This document shows, piece by piece, positions 34,231-43,039 of a DNA stretch of 64,000 nucleotides. A program made the translations under genes and the position numbers. The stretch comes from DATJHM01 sp035493895 (lineage in GTDB: Bacteria; Chloroflexota; Ktedonobacteria; Ktedonobacterales; Ktedonobacteraceae): contig DATJHM010000147.1 of the NCBI GenBank assembly GCA_035493895.1, positions 14,033 through 78,032 of the forward strand. Direction: 5' to 3'. The stretch's first letter is position 1. Every line of letters begins with the position of its first letter. The notes under the pieces are model-generated. The model did no database searches and was not told where the DNA came from. It saw only the letters and a list, made by a program, of their open reading frames with translations.

Positions 34231-36663
34231 ATGCGGTCTAGTGTCGTTGAACCTGGTCGCGCGCCGAGGGAGGCGGGGCCAGACAAGAACATGGATTATT
34301 CGTCGCAACCTTACATACCACAAAATCAGCCTGTGCCACCCTTGCCTAAAAATGCCCGGCGTGCCCACGAACGCCGCCTGCTGCTCATCTCACCCGAAGA
34401 AGGGTGGTTGGCCCTGCTCTTCCTCGCAATCGCTTTGTATTGTGTGGTGTTCTCTATTATCGCTGCAAAGTGGGTGAATCAGAGCCAGACACTTCTCTTT
34501 ACGCCTGTGGTCGGTCTCCTGGTTGGGCTGTGCATTGCCAAGATTCCCAAACTCCCACAGGCTATTTTACATTTAGCCGCCTGCCTGCTGGGCTACTGGT
34601 TCTCTGTGCTCTTGACGAGTTTGGTCGCATTTCATACGAGCTGGGTGGTGTTGTTGGCTGGACTGCGCTCTACTTTAACGGGAAATATTGCTTCGCTCAG
34701 TTCATCTGTGAGTATGATGGTCTTTTTCTTCTATTTGGCCTTCCTCTGTTTCTTCCTCGGCTACTTTGGTAGCTGGCTGGTGTACCGGGCTCGCCTCGCC
34801 TGGCTGGTCGCTCTGGTCTATTGCTCCATTATGCTGGTCAATCTCAATTATCTCAATGTGAATGATAATCATCGCTATCTCATGGTTGTGATGCTCGGTG
34901 CCCTTCTCCTGCTGGTTGCTCGCCTGAATCTGGTCTCTCAGATCTCTGCCTGGAAGATGGAAGGACTGCACACTGATCGCGCGTGGATGCACTCGATTAC
35001 GCTGCGTTTTATGCGCGTGGCGACTATTATCACGCTCATTGTGATGGTGTTCAGCATTATTTTGCCCGCGCAACAACAAACTACGTCCGGTAAAGCGATC
35101 TGGAATCAGCTCAATGGCGTCTGGAATTCTGTGGCCGGGGGACGCTTATCCGCGCTCAATCCTGGCTCGCTTTCCTCTTCTGGCACGCCCTCGACAAACT
35201 TTTTTAGCGATCAGCTCACTATCTCCGGAAATGTGCATCTGCCTACAGGCGAAGTACTCTACTATAGCAGCGATATCAGCCATTATCTACAGAGCTTCGC
35301 CTATAACTCTTTTGATGGACATACCTGGAAAATAGCACCAGTCTCATTGCAAAATCAGTTTTATGCTGCCGGGCAGATTCTACCTTCACAGGATGCCGAT
35401 GCCCCATATAATCGCATCGGCACGAAAGTAACCATTGAGCTGCCACCTGGCGGTACAAAAAACTATATTTTCGCTCCTTCACAGCCTGTCGATTTTGATG
35501 TTGATACGCAACTCTATTCTCTGGGTGGCATCGCTAACGCCTGGACACAGTCGACTCCTCTTGAGAAGGGGAAAAGCTATACGGTTGTTTCCAATGTGCT
35601 GGCTGCTTCGCCCGAGTCTCTACAACAAGTTCCTCTACCTCGCGCTAATATGTCTACCTGGAATGAGGATCAGGACTACCACCAGATCGCGAGCCTGGAT
35701 CTACAGTTGCCCAATGATCTTTCTCCAACGGTCTATACTCTGGCCCGCCAGTGGACACAGGGGTCCACTGATACGTATACGGCTCTCCGTGATTTAGAGA
35801 GCCATCTCAGCGATACCAATGTTTTTACCTATTCAATTGATAATCCGCCTATCCCGGCTAATCAGGATGTTGTTGACTATCTGCTGAAAAATAAACGCGG
35901 CTATTGCACGTACTATGCGACTGCTATGGTGATGATGGCGCGCATCCTGAATATTCCGACGCGTATGATGAATGGCTTTAGCCGTGGACATTATGATCTG
36001 CAACGCAAGGTCTGGTTGGTCGATGGCAGCGATGCCCATAGCTGGGTCCAGGCGTATTTCCCTGGCTATGGCTGGGTCGATTTCGATCCCACTCCCGGCT
36101 ATTCCCTTCATGCCAGCAGCATCACTCCCAATCCTACTCCACAGCCGACGGTCAGGCCTCTGCCCAGTCCTTCTGCGGTCGCCACTCCTCCCACGCAGGC
36201 GACTCCTCCCGTCACGAAGGCTGAGCCGAATACGAGCAGTCAGCAGCATACCGGGGCACCGCTGAACTCATTCAATGAGATGATCCTTATCTGGCTCTCG
36301 GTGCTGATTCTACTCTGTTCGTTTTTCGTCTTTCTTGCGGCATTGCTGGCGCGCTGGTGGCGAAATTTGTACGCCAATAGTACTTTTGTGACGGGCACGT
36401 TCTGGCGCTTCTGCCGCATCGCAAGCTGGGTCGGTCTGGCTCCGAAAGGCTGGCAGACTCCCTATGAATATAGCCGTATGTTGCGCCAGCAATTGCCGCA
36501 GGGCTCTATGCCTTTCCAGCATTTAACTGAGCTGTTTGTACGCGATCGTTGGGGACCTCCTCAGGCTGCGCCTCGTCCGCAGGAAGAGGCTCACATTCAG
36601 CAGTGCTGGCCTGCCTTGCGCACCGAGTTACTGCTGCGTGTCTTCCGCAGGCGCAAAAAATAG
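34231..36663 (+). CDS. Transglutaminase-like membrane protein (TgpA-type)
   Basis: An 810-residue protein. The first 290 residues carry about eight membrane segments, followed by a large extracytoplasmic part. The transglutaminase-like core holds Cys559 (RGYCTYYA), His603 (DAHSWV) and Asp617/619 (DFDPTPGY). A Pro/Thr-rich linker leads to another membrane helix (about 690-715) and a cytosolic C-terminus of DUF4129 type. TgpA-like proteins are thought to act on cell-surface proteins. GAGGAG is six bases before the ATG at 34231; the longer frame from 34207 is not supported. Confidence 0.88.
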   Translation: MRSSVVEPGRAPREAGPDKNMDYSSQPYIPQNQPVPPLPKNARRAHERRLLLISPEEGWLALLFLAIALYCVVFSIIAAKWVNQSQTLLFTPVVGLLVGLCIAKIPKLPQAILHLAACLLGYWFSVLLTSLVAFHTSWVVLLAGLRSTLTGNIASLSSSVSMMVFFFYLAFLCFFLGYFGSWLVYRARLAWLVALVYCSIMLVNLNYLNVNDNHRYLMVVMLGALLLLVARLNLVSQISAWKMEGLHTDRAWMHSITLRFMRVATIITLIVMVFSIILPAQQQTTSGKAIWNQLNGVWNSVAGGRLSALNPGSLSSSGTPSTNFFSDQLTISGNVHLPTGEVLYYSSDISHYLQSFAYNSFDGHTWKIAPVSLQNQFYAAGQILPSQDADAPYNRIGTKVTIELPPGGTKNYIFAPSQPVDFDVDTQLYSLGGIANAWTQSTPLEKGKSYTVVSNVLAASPESLQQVPLPRANMSTWNEDQDYHQIASLDLQLPNDLSPTVYTLARQWTQGSTDTYTALRDLESHLSDTNVFTYSIDNPPIPANQDVVDYLLKNKRGYCTYYATAMVMMARILNIPTRMMNGFSRGHYDLQRKVWLVDGSDAHSWVQAYFPGYGWVDFDPTPGYSLHASSITPNPTPQPTVRPLPSPSAVATPPTQATPPVTKAEPNTSSQQHTGAPLNSFNEMILIWLSVLILLCSFFVFLAALLARWWRNLYANSTFVTGTFWRFCRIASWVGLAPKGWQTPYEYSRMLRQQLPQGSMPFQHLTELFVRDRWGPPQAAPRPQEEAHIQQCWPALRTELLLRVFRRRKK

Positions 36664-36809
36664 CTTTGCGCCCGCCAAAGCCTCTTGATGTCTATGCACG
36701 AATGCTTCGATGCACGTTACCATAAGAGTTTTTTCTCGTCGTCTTAAATGGGGACTCCAAAGGCGATCTCCTGGTTTGTTGTGGATGGATTGTGGGGAGG
36801 ATAGGAGAC

Positions 36810-37883
36810 ATGTTACCTGAGCCGTTAGTTGTGTGCACGTATGGATGGGGGCGGTTATTACGGCTCTATCACGATCAGATCGATATAGACGGCAATTTTT
36901 ATGCCCTGACTACGATTACGTATGTCCAACCGTACTATCGTCATATCTTAGGAATCTCATCGGTCCGGCTCGAGATCCATTTTCAAGAGGGCATACAAAT
37001 ATTGCGTGGTATGCCTCTTCTGCCGGATACACAAGTGCTGGTCGAGTATCTGACACGCTGGGCCGTGGCGAATGCGCAACGCAATGAGAAGTTGCGCTTG
37101 ATGAGCAAAAGTGGTACGCTCAGAGAAACTCCTTTGCCGGGACAGGAACACTCAACTGTTCCTGCTTTCGCTATCCAGCAAATCACGACGTTTAAAGATC
37201 AGCCTCAGGCCAGTGGTCTCTCGGCTCTGGAAATTCCTCGCTGGATGCTCCTGCGCAAAGAACAACGCGAGCGCAGACTCAAACGCTTGCAGATCGAACG
37301 CTCTCTACGCGAACACGGATTCGATGTGGCCAGCCTCGCCAGACGCTTGCAAGAAGATCCTTTGCCTCTCGTTCCTGTGCCCATACGTCTCTTGCCGGGA
37401 GAGCATGCGCATTATTGTACAGAGTCTACGTTATGTGAAGAGCCTCTGGCCGGAACGCTGCACCATCGCTATCCGGCCAGAGATCAGGGGACGCTTCTGT
37501 TTACGAATAAACGCATCATCTATCTGGGACGTAAAAGTCAGCTGGTCATTAGTTATGCTCGCCTCATGCATGTTTCGACGCTTCAGGGGGCGCTGGCGTT
37601 TCTGGCGGAACACTGGTCAAAGCGTGAGGTCTTCGAAGTACCTCGTCCTCTGGAGGGCACGATGTATCTGGAAGCTATCCTCAAGCACTATCATGCGGGA
37701 CAGCCTGCCACTGGCAGCATGCCCACGCGACCGCGAGATCCGCGAGCACACGAAGCCTATGTCGCTCCGCCCGGCACCAGCAAAATGCCGATCACGCGTC
37801 CCATCGAAGACGAGGCCACTCAGCCCCTGAAAGCTTTAAAACGGACTGGTAGCATAGGCACCGCTGAAAAAGACAATCTATAG
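36810..37883 (+). CDS. Hypothetical protein with GRAM/PH-like C-terminal part
   Basis: A 357-residue soluble protein. The region at about 225-270 (TLLFTNKRIIYLGRKSQLVISYARLMHV) has the strand pattern of GRAM or bacterial PH domains, which often bind membranes. A similar pattern appears near the N-terminus (GRLLRLYHDQIDIDGNFYALTTITYV), suggesting two such modules. The last 60 residues are disordered. The ATG at 36810 has GGAGGATAGGAGAC directly before it. No catalytic motif. Confidence 0.6.
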   Translation: MLPEPLVVCTYGWGRLLRLYHDQIDIDGNFYALTTITYVQPYYRHILGISSVRLEIHFQEGIQILRGMPLLPDTQVLVEYLTRWAVANAQRNEKLRLMSKSGTLRETPLPGQEHSTVPAFAIQQITTFKDQPQASGLSALEIPRWMLLRKEQRERRLKRLQIERSLREHGFDVASLARRLQEDPLPLVPVPIRLLPGEHAHYCTESTLCEEPLAGTLHHRYPARDQGTLLFTNKRIIYLGRKSQLVISYARLMHVSTLQGALAFLAEHWSKREVFEVPRPLEGTMYLEAILKHYHAGQPATGSMPTRPRDPRAHEAYVAPPGTSKMPITRPIEDEATQPLKALKRTGSIGTAEKDNL

Positions 37884-37930
37884 CATGATTGTAAATCTTC
37901 AAGGATGCGGCAAAACGAAAGCGGAATTGT

Positions 37931-38686
37931 ATGATTGATACATTTATGGCGTTATGGAACCGTGGCTCTCGTCATAGAGGGATCAAGGTGTTTTTTACGT
38001 TTTCTCTGGTTTGTATAAGTCTCTCTCTGTTCCTCGTGACTGTTATTATTCCAGGTTGGATCTTGTTTACGCAGAATGATAGCAGCATGATGACTACCAA
38101 TGCCAGTAACGAATTGCTGGCAGCGGCACCGAGTACCGATGAAAGCAGTACGCCTCTGGTGCCGCAAACTCCCCTCGCGGTCAGTGCGACCAGTACGCCA
38201 GACGTGCTTTGTGTCGCACCCTCTCCCACGCCTGTCGCCTCCTCGCATAATGTCCGCGCCAGCAGATCCGCGCGAGGGGGAAGCCAGGCTCTGCCCGCCG
38301 TTCCCACTGCTGCTGTTACGACGGATGAAAACTCCCATCCGAAAGTGTTTGTTGAGCCTCATATCGTCTACTCAGGCCAACCACGTGGTGCAATATCTCA
38401 TCTTCAATCCTCGATTATTGAAGCGAGCACACCAACCGCGACAGCCACCAGCACTGTAGCGGTCTCATCCGCAAAATCCGCCTTCCCCAACAAACAAGCC
38501 GCCCCCTCACCATCGGCAAGCATACCAGGTGGCGCTCATGCCCATGCCCTGTTCGTCCCCATGCAAGATGACGCAACGCAGGCGAGCAAAACGAGCCTCA
38601 CCTCCGTCGCAAATTCATCGCCGATCCGCATCGCCCACCAATCCATACAAACTGCCATAAACGCATGCGTGCCCGGAGCCCAATAA
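37931..38686 (+). CDS. Membrane-anchored low-complexity surface protein
   Basis: A 251-residue protein with a single membrane segment at about 18-47 after a basic N-terminus (signal anchor). The remaining 200 residues are rich in Ser, Thr, Ala and Pro with no recognisable fold, so it is probably an extended cell-surface or wall-spanning stalk. No LPXTG or lipobox. It follows the GRAM-like gene by 47 bases. A coding potential somewhat blurred by simple composition makes this the least certain gene in the region. Confidence 0.5.
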   Translation: MIDTFMALWNRGSRHRGIKVFFTFSLVCISLSLFLVTVIIPGWILFTQNDSSMMTTNASNELLAAAPSTDESSTPLVPQTPLAVSATSTPDVLCVAPSPTPVASSHNVRASRSARGGSQALPAVPTAAVTTDENSHPKVFVEPHIVYSGQPRGAISHLQSSIIEASTPTATATSTVAVSSAKSAFPNKQAAPSPSASIPGGAHAHALFVPMQDDATQASKTSLTSVANSSPIRIAHQSIQTAINACVPGAQ

Positions 38687-38731
38687 ACCCCCGGCACGCG
38701 CCCCCCCACCGGCCATCGCGCCCATCCGCAG

Positions 38732-38782
38732 AGGTAGGGATTTCGCTTGATGCCAATCCGCGTTCTCCCACCTACCCCATAA
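38732..38782. repeat. Dispersed hairpin repeat, family 2, with extended stem
   Basis: GGTAGGGATT, TCGCTTGATGCC core, AATCC. The inner arms GGATT and AATCC pair, and an outer GGTAGG pairs with CCTACC near 38777. Confidence 0.55.
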
Positions 38783-38964
38783 CAACACCGATTCCCCCCA
38801 AAAAAATAAAATACAAAACAAATCTCCCATTACCCCTTCAGAAACTTCACCACCTGCCGAATACTTTAACTAAGGAACAGAAATGCTCCCATGCAGATCT
38901 CATCACATCCATCTTGCCACTATCGCGATGATGTAGCCCTGAGATCCCCATCATCTCCACATGT

Positions 38965-38981
38965 GTGTAGGAGATGTAGCC
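38965..38981. repeat. GTGTAG pair, left flank of the primase relic
   Basis: GTGTAGGAGATGTAGCC. It matches 40602-40618 in 15 of 17 positions, so the gene lies between near-identical direct repeats about 1.64 kb apart. Confidence 0.55.
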
Positions 38982-39069
38982 TTTTAAAAAAATTCTTGTA
39001 GCGCGTATCCCATGTTGGAAGGACATTCCACCTATCCGTTGTCACGACATCGATTCCGCTCGAAGGACA

Positions 39070-39105
39070 TAACAGGTAGGGGCTGCGGTTTATCCCTGCC
39101 CTGTG
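39070..39105. repeat. Dispersed hairpin repeat, family 2
   Basis: AACAGGTAGGGGCTG, CGGTTTATCC core, CTGCCCTGTGGCGG. The stem is less perfect than in other copies, but the lead and core are the same as in the copy at 40788. Confidence 0.55.
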
Positions 39106-39182
39106 GCGGTACCGATCTCGTTCGCGTAACGTACAACCATTTTTTCGTTTTTCATTTTTTACCACCCGAAAGGACAACTACC

Positions 39183-40607
39183 ATGATCGATCTTTTGAAC
39201 AACCAGTCTGACTCTAACGAGCAGCCCTCTGCTCCCAACAACCGTCGTCCCTTGTACCTCACCCACCATCTTACCGATCTCGGCAACGCCCGCCACTTCA
39301 TCGCCCAGTTCGGCACACAGGTCCGCTACGTCCCTTCCCAGGGCTGGCTCATCTTCGACGGCACCCGCTGGCATCTCGACGACTCCGAGCAGATCCTCGC
39401 CCTCGCTTACACCTCCATTCAATCCTACTACGAAGAGGCCGAGCATCTCACCAACGATGACGATCTCCGCAAACGTCTCCTCACACACGCCGAGCGTTGC
39501 GAATCCCTTCCTCGTCTCTCTGCCCTCCTCCAACTCGCGCGCACCCTCCCCGGCATCACTGTCCCGCATACACGCTTTGATGCCGATCCCGGGCTGCTCA
39601 CGGTCCTCAACGGCACCCTGGACCTGCGTACCCTGACGCTTCATCCCCACACTCCTGAGGACTACATCACCCGTCTCATCCCGATCGCCTACGATCCCCA
39701 GGCCCGTTCTCCCCTCTGGGATGCCTTCCTCGCTCGCTTCACCGATCACCATCTCCCCTTTCAGCGGTTCTTACAGCGTGCCGTTGGCTACTCGCTCTCC
39801 GGTCATACCGGCGAAGGCACCTGTTTCCTCTTCACCGGCTCCGGTCAGGAAGCCCATCAACTCTTCCTTTCCATCCTGCACACTCTCTCCGGCGATTATT
39901 CTTCCTACCTGCCTGCCTTGCGCCCGAAATACCTCACGCCCGCTCTCTCTGCGGCCCGTATCGCCACGATCCCGCCGCATGCCTTCCTCTCCTCCTACGA
40001 TCCTGCCACGCTCGCCACGCTCATTGATGCCGAGCCTCTCCCCATCCCTTCGTCGTCCTCTGTTGTGACCTACCAATCCCAGGCCAAACTCTGGTTCTCT
40101 GCCCCGGACCTGCCTCTACTCCCGCCTGCTCTCTCTTACCTTCGTGCTCGCTTCACGCTCCTTCCCATCTCGCTCTCTCTGACCAGGCGCGAGGCCTCTC
40201 AACTTGCGCAACAATTGCGCGATATCCTCCCGGCCATTCTCGCCTGGGCGGTGCTGGGCTACCGGCTCTGGTCCGTTGAGGGCTTCCAGACGCCCGAAGC
40301 CGTCACGACTGCCAGTTCCTTCTACCAGGATGAGCAGGACGGCCTCTCTTCCTTCTTCGAACACTGCTGTACGACCGGCGACGATTCGCTCACGATCCGC
40401 GCCCACGAACTCTATCAAACCTACTGTCTCTGGTCCCGTACTCGCAGCCTGCCTTGCCTCTCCGAGTATGCCTTTGGCCGCCTCGTTCTCCTGCGCGGAT
40501 TCCGTCGTTCGCGCCAGGCGTCCGGTCGTCTCTATCACGGCCTCGCCCTCACCGCCACGCTCTCCCAACTCCTGAATCCTCTGGAGCACCCACGATCATC
40601 TGTGTAG
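39183..40607 (+). CDS. P4/D5-family phage/plasmid primase-helicase relic with lost Walker A
   Basis: A 474-residue protein. Residues 40-125 resemble the D5_N region (GWLIFDGTRWHLDDSEQILA), then LNGTLDLRTLTLHPHTPEDYIT and PLWDAFLARF typical of P4-type primase C-terminal helicases. Where the ATPase should have a GxxxxGKS loop it reads LFTGSGQEAHQLFL (about 215-228), so nucleotide hydrolysis is unlikely. The later winged-helix-like part (RAHELYQTYCLWSR) is kept. No primase active site precedes. Codon use is very C-rich compared with neighbours. Either a mobile-element remnant or a domesticated DNA-binding protein. AGGAC lies before the ATG. Confidence 0.75.
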   Translation: MIDLLNNQSDSNEQPSAPNNRRPLYLTHHLTDLGNARHFIAQFGTQVRYVPSQGWLIFDGTRWHLDDSEQILALAYTSIQSYYEEAEHLTNDDDLRKRLLTHAERCESLPRLSALLQLARTLPGITVPHTRFDADPGLLTVLNGTLDLRTLTLHPHTPEDYITRLIPIAYDPQARSPLWDAFLARFTDHHLPFQRFLQRAVGYSLSGHTGEGTCFLFTGSGQEAHQLFLSILHTLSGDYSSYLPALRPKYLTPALSAARIATIPPHAFLSSYDPATLATLIDAEPLPIPSSSSVVTYQSQAKLWFSAPDLPLLPPALSYLRARFTLLPISLSLTRREASQLAQQLRDILPAILAWAVLGYRLWSVEGFQTPEAVTTASSFYQDEQDGLSSFFEHCCTTGDDSLTIRAHELYQTYCLWSRTRSLPCLSEYAFGRLVLLRGFRRSRQASGRLYHGLALTATLSQLLNPLEHPRSSV

Positions 40608-40678
40608 GAGGTGTAGCAGGTGTAGGGCATTATCGCACTATCATTGGTGCCCTTCGTGTCGCTGTGTAGGGTGTGTAG
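40602..40678. repeat. GTGTAG iteron-like repeats, right flank of the primase relic
   Basis: GTGTAG begins at 40602, 40611 and 40620 (exact 9-base steps), then again at 40664 and 40673 (9-base step). The stop codon of the primase relic is part of the first unit. The pattern resembles a short iteron array. Confidence 0.6.
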
Positions 40679-40787
40679 GGGTAATTCAAAAAAATACGGA
40701 TTAGCGTCAAGTGAAGACATATTGTCGTGGAAAGCGAGATGGTCGATGGGGAACACAGACAGGCATTCACCCTCTCGAAGAAACAGA

Positions 40788-40828
40788 ACAGGTAGGGGCA
40801 GGGCTTTATGCCTGCCTGGTGGCCGTGG
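40788..40828. repeat. Dispersed hairpin repeat, family 2
   Basis: AACAGGTAGGGGCAGG, GCTTTATG core, CCTGCCTGGTGGCCG. Arms GGCAGG (40797-40802) and CCTGCC (40811-40816) pair perfectly. Confidence 0.65.
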
Positions 40829-40913
40829 CTGCGAAAATGCTCCCCTCCCGGCCATCTCGCTCTGACGCAAAACATGCTCATCGCGTTTTGCCTGGACCCG
40901 GATGCTCATTTTA

Positions 40914-40928
40914 ATAACTGGTTATACT
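40914..40928 (+). promoter_or_regulatory. Probable gvp promoter -10 with overlapping palindrome
   Basis: ATAAC-TG-GTTAT (40914-40925) overlaps a -10-like TATACT (40923-40928), about 77 bases before gvpO. A dimeric regulator bound there would block polymerase. No convincing -35 is seen. Confidence 0.35.
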
Positions 40929-41004
40929 AGCAAAAGAAGTTCAATCTAGTGTGGAGATTACTATGAGGTTTTTCCTGGACATTATCGAAAGGAGATGAGG
41001 TGTA

Positions 41005-41262
41005 ATGATCGATGCCGTCAGAGAGAAAGTGAAGAGTTTTCTGAAAGAAGCTCTCGGCAGTGATGAAGTTGCGGACGCTATAAAAATCATTGAGATCGAT
41101 CATCTCAATGGGAACTGGGTGACTATCGTCGAAGTGGCTGGCAGAGATCTGAACCTGCCAGAATATCGCGTCTTCCAAAAAGAACGTTATGTTGTCAAGT
41201 TGACCAGTGATCTTGATGTGACTTCCTATAAACGCCTGGAAGAAGGTGAGATGGAAGAATAG
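41005..41262 (+). CDS. gvpO: Gas vesicle protein GvpO
   Basis: An 85-residue protein that begins the gas-vesicle locus. The pattern NGNWVTIVEVAGRDLNLPEYRVFQKERYVVKLTSD matches GvpO: a helical lead followed by W-x-V-x-VEV and a closing beta hairpin with YxVxL. In haloarchaea GvpO is needed for vesicle formation and may influence gvp expression. AAAGGAG and GAGG precede the ATG. It is the first of sixteen co-oriented genes. Confidence 0.85.
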   Translation: MIDAVREKVKSFLKEALGSDEVADAIKIIEIDHLNGNWVTIVEVAGRDLNLPEYRVFQKERYVVKLTSDLDVTSYKRLEEGEMEE

Positions 41263-41442
41263 AAGAAGCAAAAAAGTGTTTGCTTGTGCGCATCTATCGC
41301 CCTGATGCTTGTGAAAGATGGCAAGGTGCTACTAATCCTGCCATGGAGGTGCTGGATGAGATGACAGATCTCACGCACGCTGTGGAAGCTGAGCGGCAGA
41401 TGTGCTCTCGTCGCTCAGGCATCCGCATAGAAAGGTTCAACC

Positions 41443-42252
41443 ATGATGTCTCAATATGGACTCTATGCCTATGGGCTGGCAGGCAAAAGTCCTCAATCCC
41501 TGGATATTCTGGGTATTGATAAGCAAAATAAGGTCTTCTCTGTGGCGGGAAGTGAAATATCTGTGCTAGTGAGTCTGATCGATATTGATCAATTTCAGCT
41601 TCAGGTGAAGAGTCTGCTTTCCGCATTCACGAGCAGTATGGAGACTCTTCAACAGGGAACCGGCGCAATATTGCAGGCCCATGAGGATGTGATTGATGCC
41701 CTGATGCAGGATACCACCGTTGTTCCCTTGAAATTTGGTACGATCTTAAAAGATGAACATGCTGCATTAACGATGTTACAGGATGAGGAAGAAAAGTTTA
41801 AAAGCCTCCTTGCTAAATTTACTGGCAGAGTGGAATTGGGACTGAAGTTATATGCCGATAAACAAACATTGCTGAAACATGTTACTGACGTTGGACCTCA
41901 ATTCAAAAATCTGGCAGAGAAACGCGAAAAATTATCCAGAGGAACTGCCTATCTGTTGGGAAGGAAAATTGAGGAGGAAGCAAAAGACCATGCCGCGGTC
42001 CAACTCGCTGAAGTCACGGAAGCGATTTTTCAGGCATTAGGAAAAGAGGCGTATGAGGCGAAAATGACTACGACGTTGCCGCAAAAAATGACGCAAAAAA
42101 ATAAAGAGATGATACTCAATGCCGCTTTTTTAGTTGAAAAGGAAAATGTAGCGCATTTTTGTCACTATGGGCAAACGTTCATGGCTCAATATACATTCAT
42201 GGGCTTAGACCATGAAGTATCTGGCCCGTGGCCTCCATACAACTTTACTTAA
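41443..42252 (+). CDS. Gas vesicle protein GvpF/GvpL, first copy
   Basis: A 269-residue GvpF/L-family protein: YGLYAYGLAGKSPQSL at the start, VVPLKFGTILKDE in the middle, VELGLKLYAD, and NAAFLVEKENVAHF with GPWPPYNF at the end. GvpF/L proteins are minor structural or nucleation factors that bind GvpA. This copy is the most diverged of the three in the locus. The 180 bases before it contain no supported gene. The start may be one codon later (41446). Confidence 0.9.
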   Translation: MMSQYGLYAYGLAGKSPQSLDILGIDKQNKVFSVAGSEISVLVSLIDIDQFQLQVKSLLSAFTSSMETLQQGTGAILQAHEDVIDALMQDTTVVPLKFGTILKDEHAALTMLQDEEEKFKSLLAKFTGRVELGLKLYADKQTLLKHVTDVGPQFKNLAEKREKLSRGTAYLLGRKIEEEAKDHAAVQLAEVTEAIFQALGKEAYEAKMTTTLPQKMTQKNKEMILNAAFLVEKENVAHFCHYGQTFMAQYTFMGLDHEVSGPWPPYNFT

Positions 42253-42262
42253 AGGACTGCAT

Positions 42263-42922
42263 ATGAAAAGTTTAGAGAGCGAAACCAGAGATCAGATCGT
42301 CCAGAAGCAACGTATTACGCTTCTTGAGCTTTTAGACAGGCTTTTAGATAAAGGGGTCATGGTGAAAGGTGAGATTCTGCTATCGGTAGCAGAGATCGAT
42401 CTTGTCTATCTGAATGTAGGGCTGTTACTTTCCTCTGTGAAAACTGTCGAGAATGCCGCAAAAAGTAATCGGGGAACCGCAACGTCAATTTCTCGGCAGG
42501 CACTTTCTCAATGGGAGGAACTCTCTCTGGAAGATGAAAGAGGCGATGTCGTGTCTCCCCTCGCTTCCAAAGAAACGAGCCCCGAGGGAAGCAGCTCTGG
42601 CGAAACGATCGCCAGAACACTACCGTCCGCTATTGATCATGGGATCAAACAATGCTTTGAGCCCAGGGCTGATATTGATCCTAAAAATGTCGAAAGGGGC
42701 TTGGCAAAGCTCGTTTTAACGCTGGTTGATCTGATACGCAAGCTTATGGAGAAACAGGCTATTCGCCGCATAGAGAATGAACAGCTCGATGCGAGAGAAG
42801 CCGAAAATGTAGGTACTGCCTTTTTACTGCTCGATGAGAAGATGGAACAACTCAAAAAAGTGTTTGATTTAACAGATGAGGACTTGAATTTAGATTTAGG
42901 CCCGTTGGGTGACCTTTTATAA
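42263..42922 (+). CDS. GvpJ-GvpK fusion protein
   Basis: A 219-residue protein in two parts. Residues 17-60 are a GvpA/J/M/S-type domain (ITLLELLDRLLDKGVMVKGE, then SVAEIDLVYLNVGLLL). After an acidic linker, residues about 135-219 are a GvpK domain (DPKNVERGLAKLVLTLVDLIRKLM, RRIENEQL, and NLDLGPLGDLL). These are separate genes in the clusters I know. Both parts are minor proteins needed early in vesicle assembly, so fusion would fix their ratio. AAAGGA lies before the ATG at 42263, 10 bases after gvpF; the frame from 42212 overlaps gvpF and is not used. Confidence 0.88.
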   Translation: MKSLESETRDQIVQKQRITLLELLDRLLDKGVMVKGEILLSVAEIDLVYLNVGLLLSSVKTVENAAKSNRGTATSISRQALSQWEELSLEDERGDVVSPLASKETSPEGSSSGETIARTLPSAIDHGIKQCFEPRADIDPKNVERGLAKLVLTLVDLIRKLMEKQAIRRIENEQLDAREAENVGTAFLLLDEKMEQLKKVFDLTDEDLNLDLGPLGDLL

Positions 42923-43039
42923 GCAACTTTACCAGGCTTCGAGCACGTTGCTACCACCGTTCCAGCACAAACTCACAGGCGATTATTCCTTTTCTGAGGC
43001 CTGGAAAGCTACAGAGTATGAGAGAGAGGAAAGATTGTT

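Larger units (their letters stand above)
38687..39182. other. Repeat-rich region before the primase relic
   Basis: This 496-base gap holds two family-2 hairpins (38732 and 39074) and a left GTGTAG pair (38965-38979). A GATGATG...CATCATC inverted repeat lies near 38926-38955. An extension of the primase frame back to 39012 runs through the repeat at 39074 and is not accepted as coding. Confidence 0.55.
40608..41004. other. Region between primase relic and gas-vesicle locus
   Basis: This 397-base gap holds the GTGTAG repeats, a family-2 hairpin (40788-40820) and the probable gas-vesicle promoter with a palindrome (40914-40928). No gene seen. Confidence 0.6.

Noticed and set aside
39159..39752. 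197-residue minus-strand frame in the primase relic
   Set aside because: Glu/Gly-rich antisense product caused by the C-rich codon bias of the real gene.
41280..41519. 79-residue frame between gvpO and gvpF
   Set aside because: It overlaps the start of gvpF in another frame, lacks a ribosome site and shows no Gvp pattern.
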